DNA of 64,000 nucleotides from Mycobacterium europaeum (GCF_002102155.1 NZ_LQOU01000015.1:150423-214422), one strand, 5' to 3'; shown: positions 45,078-53,507, numbered from the stretch's first letter. Numbers and translations: made by a program. Notes: a model not told the origin generated them from the sequence alone.

Positions 45078-46664
45078 TCAGCGTTCGTTGTCCTGCGCGG
45101 TTCCGCCGTCCGCCGCGGCCCACGTGCCCGGGACCATCGGCATGCTGGGCCCGCCCCCGAGTTGATCGTCCACGAGGGTCGTCAGTCCCGCCGCGGCACT
45201 GGGTTCGTTGCGCGCGATTCCGGCGAATCCCAGATCTCCGGCGCCGTGTTCTGACGCCCTGGTCGACGGTCCATCCCAATCGGGATCGACGTCGACGTTC
45301 ATGTCCATGAACTCGTCGCCATGGCCGCGCTGCCGGGCCTGCTGGCGCCGACGCACCCGTCCACCCTTCCGCGCGGCCGACGTCGCGGTGGCTGTGGCGG
45401 AATCAGGCTCTGCGGCATACCTTTTCGCGCCAGCGGCAGCGCTTGTGCGCATTGCCGAGCCAAACCCGATACCGGGTGGCGCAATGGCATACGGCGGCAT
45501 GAACGGCGCAGTGCCCGGGGCCGGCGGCGTGGGCAGAGCCGGGCTGACTACCGTGCTGGCCGTCGGGCCGGGCACCGGCGCGGATGCCGGCGCGGGGACC
45601 GCCGTGGACGCGGCGATCGGGGCGGTGCCGAGTACTGCCGTCGGGCTGGGTGCGGCCGCAGTGGTTGGGGCTGGCGGCGCTGCGACGGGCGTGGGCGGGG
45701 GCGCCAGCCCGGCCAGTCCCACAAATCCGGTCAGCGCTCCGAGGGGAGCCACCGCGACAAGCATCGGCACCAACAGCACCTGCGGCTGGGCCGGGAGCCA
45801 GCTGGCGAGCTGCGCCAGGTGAGTCGGCCAGTCGAACAGGACAAGGTTGGTGATGAATTCGAACGCCGCCGCCGGGTTCTCCTGCAACAACGCACCAAAC
45901 TGTTGAAAGTCCGAGAAGAGTTCGAGCGTTCGAACTACCCACCAAAGCAAGTCCCCCGGATTGGTGTAGGCCTCATATGGAAGCCCGTTGAGCGTCCCCT
46001 CGACCGGATCCCAGTCCAGCCCGAATAGGCGGAGGATCTGGGCGACGAACTGATTGAGTGGGCTATCGAACCCGTGCTCATGACCGTGGTGATCGTCGTC
46101 TTCGTCGTGGGCCGCGGTAGCGTCGGAGTTCAGGATTGGCGGCGCCGGGTCGGCCCGCGGCGTGGCCGCCACTGCCGCCGCGGAGACGGCTTCATACGTC
46201 GTCATCGTGCTGGCCGCCTGCACCCACATCCGCACGTAGTCGGCTTCGTTGACCGCGATCGGAATCGTGTTGATGCCAAAGAAATTCGTTGCCACCAGGG
46301 CGCCATGGACGGCGTGGTTGGCGCCTATTTCCGGCAGCGTCGGCATCGCCGCCAACGCGGCGGTGTAGGCCGTTCCCGCGGTGTCGAGCTGTGCGGCGGC
46401 CGCAGCGCTGTGCGCGCTGGCCTGGGCCAACCAGGCCAGATACGGGGCATGCGCCGCCGTATAGGACTCCGCGCTCGGCCCCTCCCATGCGCCGGACTGT
46501 GTGGATGCCAGGACGGCGCTGAGTTCTTCTGCGGCCGAGGCATATTCGCCGCTCATAGCGCTCCACGCTGCGGCCGCCGTGAACAGTGACGCCGGCCCGG
46601 GGCCGCTGCTGAGCAACGTCGAGTGCGCCTCCGGCGGGAAAGCCATCCAGATGGGTGCGGACAT
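45078..46664 (-). CDS. PPE family protein, PPE-PPW subfamily, PPE2-like, with His-Asp run
   Basis: A 528-aa PPE protein starting [20 protein letters not shown]. The PPE domain is followed at residues 186-198 by a metal-binding run HDEDDDHHGHEHG. Then come hydrophobic segments, a long Pro/Ala/Thr region, an Arg-rich patch (RVRRRQQARQRGHGDEFMDM, from about residue 436) and the PPW motifs with PMVPGTW near residues 509-515. It resembles M. tuberculosis PPE2 (Rv0256c) in order and C-terminal sequence, but the His-Asp run is not something I recall in PPE2. Its promoter region carries a Fur/Zur-type dyad. It is paralogous to the PPE at 16957. Confidence 0.93.
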   Translation of the reverse strand: MSAPIWMAFPPEAHSTLLSSGPGPASLFTAAAAWSAMSGEYASAAEELSAVLASTQSGAWEGPSAESYTAAHAPYLAWLAQASAHSAAAAAQLDTAGTAYTAALAAMPTLPEIGANHAVHGALVATNFFGINTIPIAVNEADYVRMWVQAASTMTTYEAVSAAAVAATPRADPAPPILNSDATAAHDEDDDHHGHEHGFDSPLNQFVAQILRLFGLDWDPVEGTLNGLPYEAYTNPGDLLWWVVRTLELFSDFQQFGALLQENPAAAFEFITNLVLFDWPTHLAQLASWLPAQPQVLLVPMLVAVAPLGALTGFVGLAGLAPPPTPVAAPPAPTTAAAPSPTAVLGTAPIAASTAVPAPASAPVPGPTASTVVSPALPTPPAPGTAPFMPPYAIAPPGIGFGSAMRTSAAAGAKRYAAEPDSATATATSAARKGGRVRRRQQARQRGHGDEFMDMNVDVDPDWDGPSTRASEHGAGDLGFAGIARNEPSAAAGLTTLVDDQLGGGPSMPMVPGTWAAADGGTAQDNER

Positions 46665-46772
46665 CAGCGGAAGCCCGCGCCGCGCGGCCTCGGCAATGGC
46701 AGAGATGTGGCGACCAACGTCATCACGGCAACTCCTGGACTGAACGAGTCGAACAAGTCGCAGGAACGGTAA

Positions 46773-46795
46773 TTGAAAGTGATTATCATTATCAA
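46773..46795 (-). promoter_or_regulatory. Fur/Zur-type box upstream of the PPE gene
   Basis: Read on the minus strand, GATAATGATAATCACTTTC matches the classical 19-bp Fur-family box at 17 of 19 positions. It is extended by flanking TTGAT/AA arms into an 11-1-11 dyad with 9 of 11 pairs. It lies about 110-130 bp before the PPE start. Mycobacterial Zur (FurB) boxes are AT-rich dyads of this kind. The regulator is inferred; the adjacent His-rich proteins favour zinc. Confidence 0.7.
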
Positions 46796-46873
46796 TGAGC
46801 GCTGGGCGGCCTCATACCATAGGCATATTTTCTTAGTCCTCGCGACTGCGTGGACCGCCGCGGGTCTTGCGCC

Positions 46874-47254
46874 CTAGGGGGCGAGCAGCAGTGCGGTCGT
46901 GAGGAGCATGACGGCGGCGGTGGCGCCGTGGACTCCCCAAGCGATGGACTTGGGGCCACCGTTGCGCAACACGATGGCCGCGTCGGCGAGCGGAATGATG
47001 GTGGCCGCCAACATCACCCAGCCCACCAGGTGGGTCGCGCCGGCAACCATCAAGATGATGACGACCAGCCCGGCGGCGATGTCGCGCACGCCCTTGACGC
47101 TCAAGTAGGCGCCCGCGCCCGCCCGGTCCAGATCGGGTAGCACCCCGTAGCCCGCGGCGGCCACGCGCGGCGCGACGAGGAAGCGTGCGCCGATGAAGAT
47201 GATGCCCGCGGCAAGCAATCCGGCGAGGGTGTAGCCGATGACGGTGATGGTCAT
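46874..47254 (-). CDS. DUF4267 family membrane protein
   Basis: A 126-aa protein with four TM helices: MTITVIGYTLAGLLAAGIIF, DIAAGLVVIILMVAGATHLV, GWVMLAATIIPLADAAIVLR and SIAWGVHGATAAVMLLTTAL. The invariant-looking ARFLVAPRVAAAGYG and KGVRDIAAGL segments fit DUF4267. It sits 140 bp downstream of a DUF1772-like gene on the same strand, and both are divergent from a TetR gene. This trio is a recurring set in actinobacteria. Function unknown. Confidence 0.85.
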   Translation of the reverse strand: MTITVIGYTLAGLLAAGIIFIGARFLVAPRVAAAGYGVLPDLDRAGAGAYLSVKGVRDIAAGLVVIILMVAGATHLVGWVMLAATIIPLADAAIVLRNGGPKSIAWGVHGATAAVMLLTTALLLAP

Positions 47255-47274
47255 GTCGAGCGCTCCTGGGTTCG

Positions 47275-47382
47275 TCAGTGGATTGGTGAAAACGATGTCG
47301 GGTCAAGCAGTGTCGTCTCGACATCGACGATGTCGCCGACGTCGAAGCCCGCCATGTCGGCGGTGAATTCCGGGGTGGCCAT
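47275..47382 (-). CDS. Possible 35-aa peptide
   Basis: Between the DUF1772-like and DUF4267 genes, the frame MATPEFTADMAGFDVGDIVD ends after VETTLLDPTSFSPIH. It begins 13 bp after the DUF1772-like stop and ends 21 bp before the DUF4267 start, so the spacing is operon-like. It has no recognisable family. It could be a small peptide or an eroded gene. Confidence 0.3.
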   Translation of the reverse strand: MATPEFTADMAGFDVGDIVDVETTLLDPTSFSPIH

Positions 47383-47394
47383 GGTGATGGGGCG

Positions 47395-47724
47395 TCAGCC
47401 CATCAGTGCCACGCACAGGGCGGCCACTGCCAGGCCTTGCAGCACCGCGCGGGCGTTGATGATCGAGTCCCACTTCGCCTGCAGCACACGCCCACTCGGG
47501 AGTGGTCGGCCGGCGTCGGCGGCCGCCGTCAGTTGTCGATTGATGGGAGCGCTCACCTGTGTGTAGAGCGCCGTACGCCGGTCCCCGTATCGATGCACGC
47601 TCCCCATGACCGCGACCAACGCATCGTCGTCGATCGACGTCAAGGCCGGCCGCAGCACGATCGCGCAGAACACATCGGTGCCGTAGACCAGCGCGGTGCC
47701 CAGCACCGCGAGCAGTGGCTGCAC
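47395..47724 (-). CDS. DUF1772-like membrane protein, internally shortened
   Basis: About 109 aa from GTG 47724 (VQPLLAVLGTALVYGTDVFC). The family has four TM helices and about 150 aa. Here the first helix and the stretch VLRPALTSIDDDALVAVMGS are followed directly by HRYGDRRTALYTQVSAPINR, with the middle helices missing; the last helix (ARAVLQGLAVAALCVALMG) is present. An in-frame deletion is the simplest explanation. The start is uncertain: GTG 47763 and TTG 47769 are alternatives without a good ribosome site. It is divergent from a TetR gene. Confidence 0.7.
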   Translation of the reverse strand: MQPLLAVLGTALVYGTDVFCAIVLRPALTSIDDDALVAVMGSVHRYGDRRTALYTQVSAPINRQLTAAADAGRPLPSGRVLQAKWDSIINARAVLQGLAVAALCVALMG

Positions 47725-47773
47725 GAATGACGACTTCCAAGGCCACTTCCTGGCTCCCCTCACCGGCAACTGC

Positions 47774-47818
47774 TAGCAACGCTAACCGGAGGACTAAGCA
47801 CTGTCAATAGCGATGCTA
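47774..47818. promoter_or_regulatory. Twin TAGC-N3-GCTA operators
   Basis: TAGCAACGCTA (47774-47784) and TAGCGATGCTA (47808-47818), two dyads of the same form 34 bp apart, between the TetR start (47847) and the DUF1772-like gene. They are probably bound by the TetR. Confidence 0.65.
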
Positions 47819-47846
47819 GATTTACTAGTACTGATACGATTCGGGG

Positions 47847-48437
47847 ATGGCTATCGAGGATCGTCGTGAACGCGAGCGAGCTGCCCGGCGGCGGCTGATC
47901 GTCACCACGGCCCGCAGATTGGCCGAGGCCGAAGGGTGGGACGCCGTCACCACCCGCCGGTTGTCGGCCGAGATTGAATACAGCCAGCCCGTGTTGTACA
48001 AGCACTTCGCCGGGATGGAACAAATCGCGGACGCGGTCGCCGTCGACGGATTCGGCGAGCTCGCCGACACCCTTCAGGCCGCCCGCTCGGATGCCGGCGC
48101 GGCCGACGACGCCCTCATCCGGGTCGCCCACGCCTATCTCGGCTTCGCCCGCGGCAACCCGGCGGTATACGACGCGATGTTCACCCGCGCGACCACCCTG
48201 CGGTTCGCCGCCGACGACACACCGCCTGAGCTGGTGGCCGCCTTCGCCGAGCTGCGCCACGCGATATGCCCGGTCGCCGCCGAGCAGGAAGCCGATGCGC
48301 TCACCGAAGTGTTGTGGGCCGCGCTGCACGGACTGGTCATCCTCACGCGTACGGACCGACTACGCCCCGGTCACGACTCGGAACGTGTCCAGCTGCTCGT
48401 CCGGCAGTTCACCAGCGGGCGAGAAGCGACCTCTTAG
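47847..48437 (+). CDS. TetR family transcriptional regulator
   Basis: A 196-aa TetR repressor. HTH: VTTRRLSAEIEYSQPVLYKH (about 34-53), after RRLIVTTARRLAEAEGWDA. The C-terminal half, with FARGNPAVYDAMFTRATTL and LWAALHGLVILTRTDRL, is the WHG-type ligand domain. It is divergent from the DUF1772-like/DUF4267 pair, with twin dyads in between; it likely represses them and itself. The inducer is unknown. Confidence 0.92.
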   Translation: MAIEDRRERERAARRRLIVTTARRLAEAEGWDAVTTRRLSAEIEYSQPVLYKHFAGMEQIADAVAVDGFGELADTLQAARSDAGAADDALIRVAHAYLGFARGNPAVYDAMFTRATTLRFAADDTPPELVAAFAELRHAICPVAAEQEADALTEVLWAALHGLVILTRTDRLRPGHDSERVQLLVRQFTSGREATS

Positions 48438-48634
48438 GGAATGAAAGCCTCTGCGTAGAAATAGCTTTCAGCAGCTGTGGGTAGGCGTCGCGCAGGCTTT
48501 CACGTATACGAGCGCCATGCGGGGCATGGGCTCATCAGCTTGTCCTGTGGTGCGCGTGCTCGTCATGGCTTGAAAAGGTAAGGGCGCAGTACTTTTCCGC
48601 ACCTCCGACGTCGTGCGGCCATTATCCTGAGCGC

Positions 48635-49615
48635 GTGCCATGGCGCATCGACCCTCAACCGTCAGCCCCGCGTTTACATGCGCTCGGCTTGACGGCGTTC
48701 GTTGGGATGCTCGGACTCTATGCCGCGGCCGGAACGCGTGTCCCCAGTGCTGGTCGCGGTCCTACGCTGGACTGGCTGCTGGGCGCCGCTGCCGTCTCGG
48801 CGGCGTTTGTCGCGCTGATTGGCCGGCTCCGAGGCTGGGAAGGGCGCCGCGGTTTGCTCGTCGGCTGGCCGGTGGCGTCGCTCGTCGTCACCCTCCTCGC
48901 CGGGGCGATCGAACCCGCCGCCACCCGCGAATTCCCGGGCACGATCACGATCACATTCGCCTACCTCGGCCTCACCGGCCGGCGCTGGCGCTCACTTGCC
49001 CTGTTACCACTCGGTGCCGCGGCGTTTGTGGTGGGCTGTGCGAAGCCCCTACCGGGCTCGGCGCTGGCCGTGGTGTTGGCCGCGATCATGTGGGTCCTTG
49101 TCGCCGAGGTGCCCGCCTGGCTCATTGCCCGGCTCGTGGAGCAGAGCCTGTTGCTGCGCGACATCGCACAGACCGACGCGTTGACCCAGTTGTTGAACCG
49201 GAGCTCATTGGGACACCGGCTCTCGTTGCACGCCGGCACATGCGCCGCAGTGCTTGCCGATCTCGACAACTTCAAGCGCTACAACGACCACCACGGCCAC
49301 GAAGCCGGCGATGCAGTCCTGGTCGCCTTCGCCGACGCGCTGCGCCGATCGGCCCGCAAGGACGACATCATCTTCCGCATCGGCGGTGATGAATTTCTGC
49401 TCCTGCTGATAGGCGCCGACGGCGCCGAGGCCGGGCGGATCCTGGATAAGCTTCGCCGCCGGTGGGCCGAGGTCGGCGCCCCCGTCGACTTCAGCGCGGG
49501 GATTGCCGCCGGCGAGCAGGACGTCATGCGCCTGGCGGACGAGCGAATGTACGCCAACAAGCGTGCGCGCGGCTTGGCCGCCGACGACGCGGTGCAAAAC
49601 GATTCGACCGGGTAG
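48635..49615 (+). CDS. Membrane GGDEF diguanylate cyclase
   Basis: A 326-aa protein from GTG 48635. About five TM helices (about residues 15-165) are followed by a linker VEQSLLLRDIAQTDALTQLL and a GGDEF domain. Metal Asp in VLADLDNFKRYNDHHGHEAG, the intact RIGGDEFLLL, and an RxxD inhibition site (RKDD, five residues before GGDEF) are present, so it should make cyclic-di-GMP with product feedback. There is no EAL domain. It stands alone, 198 bp after the TetR gene. Confidence 0.9.
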   Translation: MPWRIDPQPSAPRLHALGLTAFVGMLGLYAAAGTRVPSAGRGPTLDWLLGAAAVSAAFVALIGRLRGWEGRRGLLVGWPVASLVVTLLAGAIEPAATREFPGTITITFAYLGLTGRRWRSLALLPLGAAAFVVGCAKPLPGSALAVVLAAIMWVLVAEVPAWLIARLVEQSLLLRDIAQTDALTQLLNRSSLGHRLSLHAGTCAAVLADLDNFKRYNDHHGHEAGDAVLVAFADALRRSARKDDIIFRIGGDEFLLLLIGADGAEAGRILDKLRRRWAEVGAPVDFSAGIAAGEQDVMRLADERMYANKRARGLAADDAVQNDSTG

Positions 49616-49742
49616 GCGCGTGGTGGCCATGGCTACCCTATCGCCTCAGAGGTGTTGTGCGCCAAGCAGATTCGGATCGTTGCCCATGCCTGGCGAAGGA
49701 TGGTTTACGTCCCTTGGGTGATCTGCCGCAGCGATGTGCTTT

Positions 49743-50063
49743 CTAGCCGGCCGGCGGCACCACGGGGGGACGGCATTCGTTGGCGCCCGGGTCCCACCAC
49801 CAGCCGTTGTCGCACGCAAGCGGTTGCGGCCCGACGCCCAGTGGCCGGCATACGTTAGCCGTCGGGTCCCACCACTGGCCCGGCTCACAAGCCAACGGTT
49901 GTGGTCCGACCCCGAGCGGCCGGCAAACCTTTCCCGTCGGATCCCACCACTCGCCGTCCGCACAGTCGGCTGAACTCACCGCCGGCGTCGCGATCGTCAC
50001 GGCGGCCATCGACGCGAACGCGATCACGGCGGCGACGACGAGCCGGCGAACGAACATCCTCAT
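49743..50063 (-). CDS. Secreted protein with three WWDP repeats
   Basis: A 106-aa protein with a Sec signal peptide (LVVAAVIAFASMAAVTIATP, cleavage near AVSSADC). The mature part is three near-identical units: CADGEWWDPTGKVCRPLGVG, CEPGQWWDPTANVCRPLGVG and CDNGWWWDPGANECRPPVV. Each unit has two Cys and a WWDP core. The GVGPQPLAC linkers between units are identical. It is probably a disulfide-bonded cell-surface protein. I know of single-unit relatives in mycobacteria but no assigned function. Confidence 0.85.
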   Translation of the reverse strand: MRMFVRRLVVAAVIAFASMAAVTIATPAVSSADCADGEWWDPTGKVCRPLGVGPQPLACEPGQWWDPTANVCRPLGVGPQPLACDNGWWWDPGANECRPPVVPPAG

Positions 50064-50146
50064 CGTGGGCCTCCCCTCGTGCTAATCCTCATCGAACCGA
50101 GCCCCGGCATGCTGGTCAAGAGCCCGCTCAACGCGCAGGCGCCGAC

Positions 50147-52447
50147 CTACTGCGTCGCGAGTGTCGAGTTCGCGGGGACTCGCGGGATCTCGGAAGCTGG
50201 TAGCGGCGGGCAGAAGAAGTTTCCCTGTACGGCGTCGCAACCGTATTCCCTGAGCCGCCGGGCCGTTGCGTAGTCTTCGACGCCCTCGGCAACCGTGGTG
50301 ATGCCGAACCCCGACGCCAACTCGATCACCGAGCGCACGATGGTGGCGGCGCGGTCGTCGTGCAGGATCGGTGCGATGAATTCATGGCCGAGTTTGACTT
50401 CATCGGCCGGCAGCTCACGCAGATACGTCAGGGTGGCGTAGCCACTGCCGAAGTCGTCGATCGCCACCCGGATGCCGTTCTCCCGAAGACGATTGAGCAC
50501 TGTGCGTGCCTTCGCCAGGTCGGCGACGACCAATTCCTCGGTGATCTCGATCGTGAGGGAACTGGGAGACATAGCGTAGGTGTCGAGCACGGACATGATG
50601 CGATCGGGCAGCGAATCCTGGTTGACCGAGGGCGCCCCCAGATTGATCGCGACCGGGATCGCGACGTTCGCCCGGTACCAGGTGGCAGCATCAGCGACGG
50701 CTCGTGCGAGCACCAGGTCGGTGAGGGCGTCCATCAGCCCGTGCTCGCGGGCGAGGGGCAAAAACTTGTCGGGCTCCAGCACGCCGAATTGCGGGTGCTG
50801 CCAGCGGACGAGCGCCTCTACCCCGCTGATGGAACCGGTCCACATGCTGAACTTCGGCTGGTATAGCAGGGTGAGCGAGCCGTTCTCGATGGCGCGTCGC
50901 AGTTCTCCGAGTAGTTGCAGTCGGGCGATGGCGCCCTCGTATGCCGGGGACTCGCCGAGCCCGGCGTCCATCCCAGCGGTGAAGGTCCACACGTTGTTGG
51001 CGCTCGCCAGCTGGGCATGGGAGCGAGCCGCTTCGGCCTGCCTGAGGAGATCGCCCGATGTCGGAGCGCCGGTGGTACCTGTTCCGGCCGACGCCACGCC
51101 GATGCTCACGCGAACGTCCAGGCGGTGATTGTCGATCTCGACGGGCTCCTGGAACGATCGGGCCAGCTCGTTGGCAACTCGCGCGGCCGCGTCGGGACGG
51201 TCTTCGACCAAGACGGCGAATTCGTTGCCGCCGATCCGCGCAACGGTGTGGCTGTCGGTGGTGTTGGCCTGGATCCGCTCGCCGACGCCGTGCAATAGTT
51301 GGTCGCCCACGTCCTCGCCGAGCGCGTCGTTGACCAGCTTGAAATCGTCTACACCCACCGCAAGGACGCTGACGGGTACGCCGTGGTGAACGTGTAAGCG
51401 CAGCGCGTGCGCAAGGCGGTCGTCGAAGAGTCGGTGATTCGCCAAGCCAGTTGTCGGGTCCCGCAGTGCGGCGTCAGACATCGCGACGAGCAAGCGCTGC
51501 TTTCGGTCCAGCAGCGCGATGTGGCGGACGAGGGTGGTGAGGAATAGCACCACACACACCAGGAAGATGAAGGCCTCGCCCCGGTATGCGGGCCAAAAGT
51601 GCACAGCGCCAACGACGATGGCCAGCAGCACCGCCAGGTACGGCAGCCACAGTGCCGCCCGCGACGAGGGGCGCGAAAACCCGAGGTCGGGTTCCGGCGT
51701 TGGATGAGAAGTGATTCCGGACAGTGCGAAGAAGTACATCCCGCCGGCCCAGCCGAGGAGGACGAAGTCGTCGGGTGTCTGGTCGGCGTAATCCCGGTAG
51801 ACGTGGACTATGCCGGCCGCCGCGATGACTCCCCAGCCCAGCGTCATCAGCGTTGGTGAAAGCTTGCGGCCCGCCTCGGCCCTCCTCGCGATGATGAAGC
51901 TCATGGCGACCAGCCCCATATAGACGCCCGCGGCAGTTGCCAACAGGATCCGCGGAACGCTCAGCATCTCTGAGGGGCGCGCCGGGTGACCCACCGGAAG
52001 GAGAACGAAAACAACCAACAGCGACGCGGTGATGAGGATGCCGTCGAGCACGAGGCCGATTCCGAATCGGGAATCGTCCCCACTGGGAATCGCAAAGGCG
52101 GCGAGTATCGCGCACACCGGCAAAATGAGGTAGCCGATGTTGGCCGCCGAGAGATCCGCGGCCGAGAGCACGCCATTCAGGGCGACGTAACACCACAACG
52201 CTTCGCCGGCCGTCCAACCGACCAAGGCGATCGACATGACGGTCCACGCAAACCGTTGACGGCCTCGAGATCTGCGGGCGGCGCTGATCGAACATCCGGC
52301 GGCGAATGCGCCACCGATGACAGTCCCCGCCGACGCGATAACCGCGCGACGCGAGGCGCCGCCCGCGCCGAACAACATGGCCGCGAACACGAGAAGGCCG
52401 ATAGTCGCCAACACGACCAGCGCTTGTCGGCTTCTTGTCAGTGACAA
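50147..52447 (-). CDS. Membrane GGDEF-EAL protein with degenerate GGDEF
   Basis: About 766 aa from TTG 52447, which has a GAGGG site 5 bp upstream; a TTG at 52522 would add 25 residues. Ten or so TM helices are followed by a GGDEF domain that reads GGNEF (RIGGNEFAVL), and the upstream metal Asp is replaced (VGVDDFK for D-x-D-x-F-K), so cyclase activity is unlikely. The EAL domain keeps GVEALVRW, DDFGSGYATL, VAEGVED and QGNFFCPP, but the KxD motif is VKLGHEF (Asp to Gly). It may be a weak phosphodiesterase or a cyclic-di-GMP sensor. Confidence 0.88.
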   Translation of the reverse strand: MSLTRSRQALVVLATIGLLVFAAMLFGAGGASRRAVIASAGTVIGGAFAAGCSISAARRSRGRQRFAWTVMSIALVGWTAGEALWCYVALNGVLSAADLSAANIGYLILPVCAILAAFAIPSGDDSRFGIGLVLDGILITASLLVVFVLLPVGHPARPSEMLSVPRILLATAAGVYMGLVAMSFIIARRAEAGRKLSPTLMTLGWGVIAAAGIVHVYRDYADQTPDDFVLLGWAGGMYFFALSGITSHPTPEPDLGFSRPSSRAALWLPYLAVLLAIVVGAVHFWPAYRGEAFIFLVCVVLFLTTLVRHIALLDRKQRLLVAMSDAALRDPTTGLANHRLFDDRLAHALRLHVHHGVPVSVLAVGVDDFKLVNDALGEDVGDQLLHGVGERIQANTTDSHTVARIGGNEFAVLVEDRPDAAARVANELARSFQEPVEIDNHRLDVRVSIGVASAGTGTTGAPTSGDLLRQAEAARSHAQLASANNVWTFTAGMDAGLGESPAYEGAIARLQLLGELRRAIENGSLTLLYQPKFSMWTGSISGVEALVRWQHPQFGVLEPDKFLPLAREHGLMDALTDLVLARAVADAATWYRANVAIPVAINLGAPSVNQDSLPDRIMSVLDTYAMSPSSLTIEITEELVVADLAKARTVLNRLRENGIRVAIDDFGSGYATLTYLRELPADEVKLGHEFIAPILHDDRAATIVRSVIELASGFGITTVAEGVEDYATARRLREYGCDAVQGNFFCPPLPASEIPRVPANSTLATQ

Positions 52448-52692
52448 CGTTGCCCTCGATCGGTCGGGTGGCGATGCAAGCAGGATATGGCCATGGCACA
52501 GCCCACGAGCGGTTCTGCTCAATGTTGGCGTGTTCGCCAGTCGTCGCTCGACCGGAAGCCCCCTTGCCCCCCGTTGCCTTGTGCGGTCAGCCGCTTCGGC
52601 GATCCGAAGTGGTGCCGGTGGCCCGACGGGACCCGGGCGCCGCTAGCGTGCGACAGCCCAGCGCGACAGGGCGTTCTGTGCCCGATGCGCCG

Positions 52693-52821
52693 TCAGGCGC
52701 AAAGGGTGGGGGCATCGCACACGTTGCCGGGGCAATAGACCGAGTGCGCGGCGTTGGCAACCAGAGCGGCGCCGGACATCAGGGAAACGACGAGCGGGGC
52801 CGGCCAGCGAGGTGAGGGCAC
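52693..52821 (-). CDS. Possible small secreted peptide
   Basis: From GTG 52821: VPSPRWPAPLVVSLMSGAAL, then VANAAHSVYCPGNVCDAPTLCA. A signal-peptide-like hydrophobic stretch with a likely ANAAHS cleavage site is followed by about 15 residues with three Cys. Tiny Cys-rich exported peptides of this shape are common in mycobacteria. It is divergent from the FKBP gene. There is no family match. Confidence 0.4.
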   Translation of the reverse strand: MPSPRWPAPLVVSLMSGAALVANAAHSVYCPGNVCDAPTLCA

Positions 52822-52955
52822 TTCATTCGCTCCGTTCAGCGCAGGCCGCCGATTACTGCCGGGTCCACGGCGGCGCGAACCTGAAGAATAACGAAATCCC
52901 GAAAAGGCCGCCCGCACCAGCGGCGCGCACAATCACGGGCTGTAGCGTGACGCCC

Positions 52956-53507
52956 GTGAAGTCCTCCCTGGTGTATTCCTCCGTCGCGGCCTGCGTCGCG
53001 GCGACCGTCCTGGCGATCGCTGCGTCGAACGACGCCACCGCAGCCGGCTCGTGCCCAACCGCGGCACCACCGAGCGGTGGAACCCCCGACTGGACGCTTG
53101 CCGGCGCCACCGGCAGCGTCGCGGTCACCGGATCCACGGATACGACGGCTCCTCGGGTGGATGTGACGGTGCCGTTCAGCGTCACGCAGACCCAGGTCCA
53201 TACGCTGCACGCCGGAAACGGACCGGTGGTGCCGGGCACTGCCACGGTTTCCGTCTGCTACATGGGTGTCAACGGACGTGACGGGTCCGTCTTCGACAGC
53301 AGCTACCAGCGGGGCGCCCCCATCGACTTCCCGCTCAACGGTGTCGTGCCGGGCTTCCAGAAGGCCATCGCGGGCCAGAAGGTCGGCTCCACGGTGGCCG
53401 TCGCGATGACTCCGGCGGATGGTTACCCGAACGGTCAGCCCAGCGCGGGGATCCGGCCGGGCGACTCGCTGGTTTTCGCGATCAAGATCCTCAGCGCCTC
53501 GAGCTAG
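52956..53507 (+). CDS. Secreted FKBP-type peptidyl-prolyl isomerase
   Basis: 183 aa from GTG 52956 (VKSSLVYSSVAACVAATVLA). After a signal peptide and linker, the FKBP domain shows VSVCYMGVNGRDGSVFDSSY, then RGAPIDFPLNGVVPGFQKAI, AGQKVGSTVAVAMTPADGYP and RPGDSLVFAIKILSA. These are the classical FKBP substrate-pocket and hairpin motifs. It should catalyse cis-trans proline isomerisation in exported proteins. A GTG at 52947 is a close alternative. Confidence 0.9.
   Translation: MKSSLVYSSVAACVAATVLAIAASNDATAAGSCPTAAPPSGGTPDWTLAGATGSVAVTGSTDTTAPRVDVTVPFSVTQTQVHTLHAGNGPVVPGTATVSVCYMGVNGRDGSVFDSSYQRGAPIDFPLNGVVPGFQKAIAGQKVGSTVAVAMTPADGYPNGQPSAGIRPGDSLVFAIKILSASS

Noticed and set aside
48443..48500. 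Possible hairpin after the TetR gene at 47847-48437 (TGAAAGC and GCTTTCA arms)
   Set aside because: The loop is long and the stem short, so it is too weak to call a terminator.
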